Assembly (NCBI RefSeq): GCF_000227135.1
Contig: NC_018260.1
Span: 654,429-718,428, forward strand
Direction of reading: 5' to 3'
DNA from: Leishmania donovani
Taxonomy: Eukaryota; Euglenozoa; Kinetoplastea; Trypanosomatida; Trypanosomatidae
Length of the DNA: 64,000 nt
Shown: positions 40,989 through 49,600 of the stretch, piece after piece
Layout of the letters: every line of letters begins with the position of its first letter
Numbering within the stretch: position 1 is the first letter of the stretch
Translations under genes and position numbers: made by a program
The notes under the pieces: model-generated
What the model was told of the DNA's origin: nothing
The model's input: the letters and a program-made list of their open reading frames with translations, nothing else
Databases searched by the model: none

Positions 40989-41330
40989 ATGCCGGTCATT
41001 CAAACGTTTGTCTCGACTCCGCTTGACCACCACAAGCGCGAAAACCTTGCGCAGGTGTACCGGGCGGTCACCCGTGATGTACTCGGCAAACCAGAGGACC
41101 TCGTGATGATGACGTTTCACGACAGCACACCTATGCATTTCTTCGGCTCGACCGATCCAGTCGCATACGTCAGAGTGGAGGCGCTGGGCGGGTACGGCCC
41201 TTCGGAGCCGGAGAAAGTGACGTCCATAGTTACAGCGGCTATCACGAAAGAGTGCGGCATCGTGGCTGACCGTATATTTGTGCTCTACTTCTCACCTCTG
41301 CACTGCGGCTGGAACGGCACAAACTTCTAA
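40989..41330 (+). CDS. MIF: MIF-family tautomerase, first copy
   Basis: The 113-residue macrophage migration inhibitory factor homologue has the normal family length. It begins MPVIQTFVST, so the catalytic Pro2, exposed after Met removal, is present. Other family segments are FHDSTPMHFFGST, VRVEALGGYG and the C-terminal HCGWNGTNF. The human CXXC oxidoreductase motif is absent. It has no signal peptide, as is usual for MIF, which is exported unconventionally. In Leishmania MIF homologues have been described as tautomerases that affect host macrophages. It is the first of a tandem pair; the two differ substantially, so the duplication is old. Confidence 0.95.
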   Translation: MPVIQTFVSTPLDHHKRENLAQVYRAVTRDVLGKPEDLVMMTFHDSTPMHFFGSTDPVAYVRVEALGGYGPSEPEKVTSIVTAAITKECGIVADRIFVLYFSPLHCGWNGTNF

Positions 41331-41737
41331 GCCATCATGGCCACTTCTTCCCATGTTGGGATGCTACACTGCACGTCTTCTAGTGCAAGCAAACGACGAG
41401 ATTCAAGTACACGGCGACGCGGTTGCCATCCAAATGCGCTATGATGCGGCATTTTCCTGAAAATTGTGCCAGGGTCACACGAGCCCCGTTTTTTTTCTCT
41501 GAGGTGCATGTTTCCCTCCTCGCCTCTGTGATCTCCACGCCACTTCTTATCTGGAAGAGTGACGTATGTCCAATAGAGAGAATCCGGTTAACATATGACG
41601 CTCCCCTGCCGCGGCGCCAGCGTGCCCGAACCTTCCTCTGCGCCTACACCCCTCCTCCTTCCGCTCCGTACGAAGGCAGCAGCTTCATAACCACAGTTAC
41701 ACACACACACACACCAACACGTCTTCCACCAAAGAAA
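41331..41737. promoter_or_regulatory. Spacer between the two MIF genes
   Basis: The stretch ACACCCCTCCTCCTTCCGCTCC at 41,646-41,667 and a short CA tract (41,699-41,714) precede ATG 41,738. AG dinucleotides lie at about 41,695. No further gene is seen. Confidence 0.5.
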
Positions 41738-42079
41738 ATGCCATTTCTGCAGACGATTGTCTCGGTCTCGCTGGACGACCAGAAGCGCGCCAACCTTTCG
41801 ACAGCGTACCGCATGATCTGCCGCGAGGAACTCGGCAAGCCCGAGGACTTCGTGATGACTGCGTTCAGTGATAACACCCCGATGTCTTTCCAAGGTTCCA
41901 CAGCCCCTGCTGCTTACGTACGCGTCGAGTGCTGGGGCGAATACGCGCCCTCGAAGCCCAAGATGATGACGCCGAGGATCTCCGCGGCCATTACGAAGGA
42001 GTGCGGCATCCCGGCTGAGCGTATTTACGTGTTCTACTACAGCACGAAGCACTGCGGCTGGAACGGCGCTAACTTTTGA
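41738..42079 (+). CDS. MIF: MIF-family tautomerase, second copy
   Basis: The 113-residue paralogue of the preceding gene has the same length and a conserved Pro2 (MPFLQTIVSV). It shares FSDNTPMSFQGSTAP, AYVRVECWGEYA and HCGWNGANF with the family. By eye roughly half of positions are the same in the two copies, with differences across the substrate pocket (for example FHDSTPMHF versus FSDNTPMSF). Distinct substrate or partner preferences are possible. It is the last plus-strand gene before the convergent strand switch. Confidence 0.95.
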   Translation: MPFLQTIVSVSLDDQKRANLSTAYRMICREELGKPEDFVMTAFSDNTPMSFQGSTAPAAYVRVECWGEYAPSKPKMMTPRISAAITKECGIPAERIYVFYYSTKHCGWNGANF

Positions 42080-42516
42080 GCGTTGACCTCGTGCCGTGGG
42101 CCGGCTGCCCGAGAAGGGGCGACGCCAAGCTTGCCTATGTATTTCTTTTTCCAACCCAGAGTGTAGCAAAAACAAAAAAAAAACAGTTGCTCTGCGCCCT
42201 TTATTCGGGGCGCCAAAACAAAAGGGCGGCCGCGCAGGGGTGGCTCGCCGCGTGTTGCGCAGGTGACGTGCTTGGCTCCCCGTCCCTTCCCCCACTTTCT
42301 CCTATCCTCCGTCTGCTTCGCGCCCCGGGGCCTTGGCGGCTTTGTTTCTCCCTGGGCTGAGTGCCGCTTGCGGGGGTTGTCCCGGCTTCGCGGGGCCCGC
42401 TTGGCGGGCCGCCGAGGGTGGCGCGCCGCCAGGGCGCGGGGCATGTCGGTGAGGCCCAGCGCGTTTTTTTTTTTGGCCGCGGGGGCAGCGCCGGCGGCTG
42501 GCCGGTTTCCTTTTTT
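42080..42516. other. Convergent strand-switch region
   Basis: The plus-strand array ends at 42,079 and the minus-strand deaminase gene ends at 42,517, so transcription from both sides meets here. The sequence includes an A-rich stretch (42,168-42,184), a run of T at 42,464-42,474 and a GC-rich middle with GGCCCGCTTGGCGGGCC (42,396-42,412), a 7-bp inverted repeat. Trypanosomatid convergent regions are transcription termination sites, often marked by base J or tRNA genes; I find no tRNA here. Confidence 0.75.
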
Positions 42517-43614
42517 CTACCGAAGTACTCTTCGGTGTTTTGGTGCCAGGAGGAGCGCCGCCGCCTCCGCCGGGCTGGCGAACATGGCATTAATGTCCTT
42601 TGTCTTTCCACTCTTGGCTGCCGCGTGTGTCTCGACGCCGGCGGCGATGGTGGAGAGGTAAAGGTGCCCGTGGGACGGGAGCAGCACTGCAACAGATTCA
42701 AATGCGATCGCGAAGAGCCGGCACGCGACGCATGGGAGTCGCTCGCCAACAATAAGCGCCTTCTGGTCTGCCGTGGGAAGAACCGGAGGGGCGGCGTGGG
42801 AGAGCACTTGGGTTTTTAAGTGCTCGAGCAGCTTCTTCTCCGCGTGGCAGCCCTTCTCCCCAGTCACCAGCACGAACTCACCAATCTGAAACACCCCTGC
42901 GACACCCCAATCAGCGACGGCTGCCTGGAGACTCTCTTGCGTGAGCGTTTCGTTGTTCGTGGCAACGTAGCAGCGCCTTAGAGCGCCGCTGCCTCCATGG
43001 GACGATGAGGAGCAGGACGGCACGGCTGCCCTGTCGGCAAGAGCTATCGGCCCATCCTTCGGCATGAGCATCACCTGCACTTCGTCTGCATTGTGCAGGC
43101 TGTGATGACACTGAAGATAGTTGTGCAAGGGGTGGACAAGCGCGCGCACGAGGTTGGAAAGGTAGCGGTCCAGCATGAAGGGCGAGGAGGAGCAATCGTG
43201 CGGCCGTCCCACTCGCTGGTACAGAGCTGGGTGCCGAGTAGTTTTGAGATCAGACGTCTTCATGGTGCCGTGTCGGAGGACGAGCTCGTTGATATTCGCG
43301 GTGCCCGCCAGGTCGTAGCGATCAAACGGCATGCCAGCCGTGCCTCTTCGGCAATGTACCTTTGTGTGCTGCGGCTCCCAGCCGTGTTTTGCAGCGCTCG
43401 CACTCCACACAGCGCTTACGGCATCCCTGGTATCAGCTGCTTCACCTACTGGAGCCGTGCCACAGGGGCGTTTCTCAGTTCCTGCTGCCTTTCCGACGCT
43501 CTTCCCTGCAGAGCTTGAGTATGCAGCCGTGGACTTATGTGGCTTTGGCTTGCTCTTCTTCACGCGCACGCGTACCTCTTTATGCTGCGGTGAGGTTGGC
43601 TTTCTTCGTATCAT
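42517..43614 (-). CDS. OTT_1508-like nucleic-acid deaminase family protein
   Basis: The 365-residue protein has an N-terminal part without recognised domain (1-220) and a C-terminal deaminase domain. Visible are the zinc/catalytic motif HAEKKLLEHL, the second zinc motif PCVACRLF, and the following SHGHLYLST. This order (HAE, then C-x2-C, then SHG-x-Y) fits the OTT_1508-like branch of the cytidine-deaminase superfamily, known from fungi, some bacteria and Leishmania. His, Glu and both Cys are present, so it may be active. The substrate (nucleotide, RNA or DNA base) cannot be told from sequence. The frame begins 5 codons earlier with GTG; ATG at 43,614 was chosen. Confidence 0.75.
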   Translation of the reverse strand: MIRRKPTSPQHKEVRVRVKKSKPKPHKSTAAYSSSAGKSVGKAAGTEKRPCGTAPVGEAADTRDAVSAVWSASAAKHGWEPQHTKVHCRRGTAGMPFDRYDLAGTANINELVLRHGTMKTSDLKTTRHPALYQRVGRPHDCSSSPFMLDRYLSNLVRALVHPLHNYLQCHHSLHNADEVQVMLMPKDGPIALADRAAVPSCSSSSHGGSGALRRCYVATNNETLTQESLQAAVADWGVAGVFQIGEFVLVTGEKGCHAEKKLLEHLKTQVLSHAAPPVLPTADQKALIVGERLPCVACRLFAIAFESVAVLLPSHGHLYLSTIAAGVETHAAAKSGKTKDINAMFASPAEAAALLLAPKHRRVLR

Positions 43615-44193
43615 ACTTGGAAAGCGCACAAGGGTCCCTTACGTACGGCCGAAGATACAGGAAGGCATCGAAGAAGAAAAGGGGTGACTGGTGGGGGGTG
43701 GGCAGGTGGGTGGCGGATGATGACAGAGGTGTGTGCGTTTCACGAGAGAGGTAAAGTGGGGGAAGGAGCCGCATATTTTCCGTGGGCGACGTGCGCGTCG
43801 TATCGCGTGTATAGGTCGTGGCTCACGGCGAGCGCCCCCACCTCCTTCCCCCATCATACGATGAAGGCAGGGGGAGGGGAGGCTGATGCCGGGCAGAGGT
43901 GCTGACTCCCACGAAGCAGTTGTGACGTTCAGATGGAGCAGAAGTGGTTTTGTTCCTCTACTTGGTTGTTGTTATCCAGCGGAGCTGGCGCTTCATAGAG
44001 GGAGGGAGCAGGCAAGGGAGGCGCATCCCACAAGGGCCCAAACGGCGAGTACGGGGCTCGGACATGCACACGCAACAGCAGACACCCGCACACAAGGCCG
44101 ATAAAACAGACGGGCACAATGGACGCTAGACCTGTCCTCCCCCTATGTTTCAACGAAACCCCAAATCCGATTCCAGCGTACGTTTCGTGGCTT

Positions 44194-44234
<41 letters not shown>

Positions 44235-44700
44235 TGCTTGTGTGCAGGCGCACAAGAGCAGGTGGCAAAAGAGAGACGCTCGATGGTTAAGGGATATGCG
44301 CTCACGAGAAAGGCGGGTACAAACGACAAGGAAAAAGAAGCCATCCAGCGAAGCGGATGGCGACAAGAGAGACAGGAAGGCCATGCGCCATCATCGCCAA
44401 AAGCACAAGCAAGCAAGGAGGAGGAACAGAAGAACTGCCGAAGAGGATTGCGTGAACAAGTGTGAGAGTGGCGAGAGAGTCGCAAAAGGACAGGAGAGAG
44501 GGGGGAGGGGAGAGCGTGGAAAAGCAAAAGTACAACTGGGAGTCTCGTACATACTGGGAGGAGACAGACAACAAAGAGGTCGAGAGAATAACACATGGAC
44601 ATCTCTGTGCGTGTATGTGGCGGGAGTGATGCGAAGAGCTTGCGTGTGCTCTTTTGCGTGTCTTGAAGCAGAGGAAGAGCCCCGTTGGCGCCGATAAGCG
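43615..44700. promoter_or_regulatory. Spacer upstream of the minus-strand deaminase gene
   Basis: On the minus strand this spacer is the 5' region: pyrimidine-rich complements lie at about 43,680-43,700 and 43,866-43,880. It also holds a (CA)17 tract at 44,197-44,231 and purine-rich plus-strand sequence at 44,300-44,560. No gene is recognised. Confidence 0.45.
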
Positions 44701-44709
44701 CACACACGC

Positions 44710-45660
44710 CTAATCGCACACCAGGAGGACCGCATTCTTGCCGGGGTGTACGTAGTCCACCGCGCCAGCCACTTGCTCCAGCCGCAACGCTGATACAGCT
44801 TTCCAGTATCTAGCATCTGGATGCTTGCAAGGCACGCCCGAAGAACGGAGGAAATGTGGCAGCAAGAAACCAAAACACAGATGCGCTGCGGCGATGGAGG
44901 AAGTTCTGCAGAGGCACGTAGTCGGTTCTGTTCCACTTTGTCGGCATAGTGATGCCACGATGAGCCGTTCTTGGCACCACTGATGCATCCGATGAAAACC
45001 AGACGGCCGTGCAGCGTAAGGTGCTCGACAGCCATCCGCTGCAGGGTGCTGCCCACTCCCTCGTACACGATATCAAAGCCGTTGGGGGCCAATCAGCACA
45101 TGCCTGCCGCTAACTCCTCCTCAAGCTTCTTATAGATGACCTAGTCGCACCAGATGCCGCGCAGGAATTCGGCCTTCTCTGGCGTGCTGCACGTGCCCGC
45201 GACGCATTTGCGGCCGTACTTCTTGAGAAGCTGCACCTCGATGCTTCTGGTGCCGCCACTGGCAGCAGTGATAAGGGCAATGCCCAGCGGCTTCAATCGG
45301 CACAGCTCGCGGATAGACACGGCAGCAGGTAGCCCGCTGAAGTTGACGGGCACGTACTTGCGGTCTTGCTTAAGTACGCACCAGTGCGCCTCAGCGGGCA
45401 CATCCTGGTGCTCGCTGTAGCCACCGGGACAGTACACCACCAGTGCATCGCCAACAGCGACGTTCTGCCCGCCACCCCTGAAGCAGACGACTTCACCAAG
45501 CGACTCAAGGCCAAGGTCGTAAGAAACAGCGTCCTGCGGACGAGGAAGCGGCTGCTCTCCACGTGGTCAGGAATTGGGAAAGACGCGATTTTGGTGGCCT
45601 TCTGGAAGTCCTTGTGCCCTTCTCGACAACTTGCAGCTTCAGGAACATCTTTCGAATGAA
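44710..45660 (-). pseudogene. Decayed quinone oxidoreductase (MDR family, PTGR3/ZADH2-like)
   Basis: Pieces of a zinc-independent MDR oxidoreductase follow each other in shifted frames on the minus strand. An N-terminal piece begins MFLKLQVVEKG at about 45,657. Then SYDLGLESLGEVV and VAVGDALVVYCPGGYSEH appear at 45,420-45,540. A Rossmann section ALITAASGGTRSIEVQLLKKYG, with the degenerate cofactor loop, and TCSTPEKAEFLRG follow to about 45,141, where a stop occurs. A new frame (44,810-45,090) reads GFDIVYEGVG and HGRLVFIGCISGA. The last part (44,710-44,870) reads GFLLPHFLRSS and VAGAVDYVHPGKNAVLLV. Two or more frameshifts, an in-frame stop and a missing N-terminal segment make it non-functional. 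Confidence 0.8.
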
Positions 45661-45740
45661 AGCGGGAAGGCGAAAGAGAAGGCGAGTCGGAGGAGGGGGC
45701 GGGGAACAGAGAGTGGGTACAAGACGGAGACTGATACACT

Positions 45741-45777
<37 letters not shown>

Positions 45778-46675
45778 CGTGTGCGTGGGTGTGGAACGCC
45801 GGCGGCTACGCACCAACGGAAAAACAGAGTGAAATGGGAAGGGATAGCCCGCGCATAGGCAGATGAGGATATGGGAGCACGATACACAGAGACCAGAAAA
45901 AAACAGAGAGAGAAGGGAAAAGGGAAAGAGACGCGCTAGGAGAGATGGACGAAAGGGGCCCGTGCGCGCACTGATGTGATGCGATGCGACCCAACAAGAG
46001 CAACTACCGATTGCCTGTTCCGCCGCAGTTGATCAAGGCGATAGTAGGAGGCGCCGTAAGGCAGCAGCGCAACAAAATTGTCTTGCAATGGAGAGCAGTG
46101 TGCTCCCACCTCATGCGTAGGTGGAAAGAAGCGTCTCTCTGACGCGACAAGCGCGCCGAGATCTGTCATTGCGGTTCTGGTTTCGAGGAGGGGTTAGGGT
46201 GGGGACGAAAACACATCCTTCACCCATCACCGGTTCCCTTTCCCCGTGAGTCTTGGTTTACTTCTCCGTCCAAAACTGCTCTTCCTCCTAGCATGAACTT
46301 GACCTTCTGGGAAGGGAAGCAGACCGCACGCAGATACACATGCACACAAAGGCAAGTTTGTCGTGGACACGGACAGCGAAAGAAACGGAGGCGCAAGAAA
46401 AGAAGGGGTGCCGTCGAGAGGAAAAAAAAAAACATGAAAAGAGAGGCTGATGCTCATGTCAGTTACCTTAGTCGAACATGTCCGAGACACCGTCGTTCCG
46501 TTCAGCACCACACACCCTCGCACATGCACGCATACAAGACAGTCCATACAAATCAGGGATATAAAATTAACAAAGCCGCATACCAACACCGCACCACTGC
46601 TGAGGCCGAGAGCAAATGAGTGGGGGCAAGAGGAAAGGGGATGCAGAGCGACGCACTCGCATTGCCTCATATGTT
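45661..46675. other. Spacer between DCAF1-like gene and pseudogene
   Basis: This holds the 3' UTR of the DCAF1-like gene (minus strand), a CA tract at 45,742-45,774 and an A-run at 46,423-46,433. No coding sequence is recognised. Confidence 0.5.
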
Positions 46676-49600
46676 CTAGCTGGCGTGCCGAGATGACGCC
46701 TGGGTGCCTTCCTGCTCGTCAGAACCCGATCCCGTCCCGGGGCTGCTCTCCTCTTCATCTTCCTCTTCCCATTCCTCGAACTCCTCCTCCGCATCCTCGT
46801 CGTCGTAGCTGTCGTCATCGTCATCTTCATCTTCCTCGAACTCGTCATCGTTGCTGTCCGTCGAGTCGTCCGTGTCGTAGTCGTCATCCTCTATCGACCA
46901 CTGCTCCATCTCTTCTTCATCGGCGCCCATCGCGCTGTCCTGCTCCTCCTGCACGGCGGGCGAGGCAAAGGCGCCGTGATCCGGGTACGGGCCGGCGGAG
47001 AGACTGAAGAGCCGGATAACGGAATCAATGTCTTGGTCGAGAATGGCGGCGCAGTAGCGGTCGGAGGGGTCGACAGCAAAGGACTTGAAGGAGGGCCGCA
47101 CCTCCTCGGAGAAGACGCTGTCGAGGGTGTAGCTGTCCACTGCCGCGACGATGGGGAGGTGCGTGCCGGAGATACGAGAGGCCTCGCGGAAACTGTACAA
47201 CACTCGGCCCGCCTTCGAGCAATGGAAGCTCGTCGTCTTCTGAAACGACGGGACTGTCTGCATCATGCGCCACGTTCGCATGTCCCACACTTTTTCGTCG
47301 ATGATGACAAGAGGCAATTTGGGGTGGAAGACGCTCGCGAATGACTCGGTGATGCGGTCGAAACGGAACATCGGCTTCTCGGGCGCCCGCAGGTCCCACA
47401 GGATGGCGTCGTTCAGCACCAGCTGCGAGGTACAGTCGAACAGGGCCACGTTTGCCATGTTCTCACCTGTCCAAATCGGGTCTGACAGGGTTCGCAACTC
47501 GACTCCGGTGACAAGGTCGTGTACACGGCAGGCATGCTCCTCCTCACTTGTGACGACGGCGAGTCGATTGTCGCGCGAAAAGCGCAGCGTGCGACACTCC
47601 GTCAGCTCCTGCTGCGCCACTGGCAGTAGGTTGCGGCGCATCACGTGAGCCTTGTGAGAGTCATTGACGGCTGCGATGAGGCTGCCGTCGTCGGACACGA
47701 CGAGGGCTGAGATGGCCTCATTCTCAAAGACCAGGTGCTGCTCGAGCAGCTTCTCGTCCGGCGTCTCCTCAGGGAAGGTGTCGAAGAGAGCAATGGAGCC
47801 CTCAGAGGTTCCAATCATGATGGAGTCACCACCATCGCAGAACGCCACGCTCTCCCCTTGCAGCTCCTCTCCACTCCCCGTGATGTCGAACATAAACGCC
47901 GGGTAGCGGTACGTGAGCCAGTTGGCATTTGTTTGCGTGCGCAGCGTAAACTTGCCGCCGCAGCGGCGCCACAGCAGACGGTTGAACTCGTTCCGCGTGT
48001 CGTCCAGCGGGATGGGCAGCGGTAGATATACGTGTTTCTTCGTCAGGTCAAACCGCGGCAGTGTTTCAATGGGGTTTGGACAGCGCTCCTGTTGTTGGCG
48101 CAGGTACGACCGTATGACTCCGTCCAGCGAAGGTGTCGGCCCCTTGGCGGCCGCATCGCTGATCGACATCGAGGTGGCGGTGACACCGTCGCTGTATGAC
48201 GCACCTGTGGCGGTGGACGATTTGATGCCACTCTCGCTCCGCAGCGCCGCTGCTGCCGCGGAGAGACCTTCGCTGTCCAGGTGCTCTGCGATGAGTTGGA
48301 GCAGTGATTCTTTAGAGTAGTCCACCACCGCGCGGCCGATAATAGCTTGCCGCTGTTCCATCTCCAGCGGATCAACGGCGTGAACCTTCACGACATCGGC
48401 CTGGCTCACGCCGCCAAAGGCGCTGGGCATGAATGACTTGAGGTTGTCCATGAAGTGCCCAGCCGGGCCAAGCTCTGTTGGCAGCTTTCGGGCTCCGACA
48501 ACGGAGATGAACTCACGTTGAACATCGCTGTACTGGGCGGACAGGTCCTGCGCCAGTGTTCGTATGTTGAGCGCTTCGAAAAGAGCCGCCGTGTCGCTGT
48601 ATCGCCGGAGTACCGCCATCAACTGCACCGCCCGCGCCACCACGGGGAAGTAGTTGAGCTTTGCCGACATGGAAGCATCCTTTCGAATTTTGAGCACCTC
48701 CAAGAGCGCTCGCACGCCGTCACTAGCACGGAAGGCGCCGCAGGCGTTGTTGAAGTTCGCAACAGCGCTTTCGTCCGCCACGTCTGCTGGTGGATTTGTA
48801 ATGTGGATGAGGATCTGAAGCGCCGCCACCACGCACGGGAGAAGGTGCCCCTCACGGGAGGTGTTGCGGTTCTGGTACGACACTGCAAGATCGTTGACAA
48901 TGGCCAGAAGCTGCGCTATTCCAGACTCGTGCGAGCGCACTTCGGCTATCAGCGGGCGCACATACGGGATAACAGTCAGCGCGCACAGCGCCTGAAGCGA
49001 TGCGATGAGGAGGTCCCACCGACTTTGAACAAAGAAGAAGTTGGCACAGCGGAGAAGCAGCGTGTGCATTCCTTTGTCTACGAGCTTCTGGATGGCGCCA
49101 AGCCGCTCCGCCGTCAACAGACTCTGCACGTTTTCGGCCGACACTCCAGGAAGCCCAGGCGACGGCGCGGCGAGGAAGCCAAGGATTGCGTCCACTGTTG
49201 GCGGATCCCGCGGAAGGGACGTGATGCGTGACGACTGTGTCACCAGCGCCGACAGCACCCGGTGCTTCCTGAAGATGACCTTGGTGGAGAGCATCAAGTG
49301 CGTCACGAGGTAGATGTTGAGGCATCGCAGCAGTGCGAGGAGTAAGTCGCTGTGCATCACGTCGAACTGCCCTTCCGAAATCTTGAGACACCGTTCCAGC
49401 GCCTCGATCGATTCCATTGGCCCGTTTTCGGCTTCAAAGTAGTCTATCACGATAGGAAAGCTCAACGAGTGGAAAAGAAACGCACCCACACTACTCTGCA
49501 CATCACTGTTTGTTGTGTGCTTCCACTGGTCGATGATGAACTGCATGATCGGCTCGAAGTAGCTCCTCTGGCGTCGTAGCAGCTCCTCAAACACCGCAGT

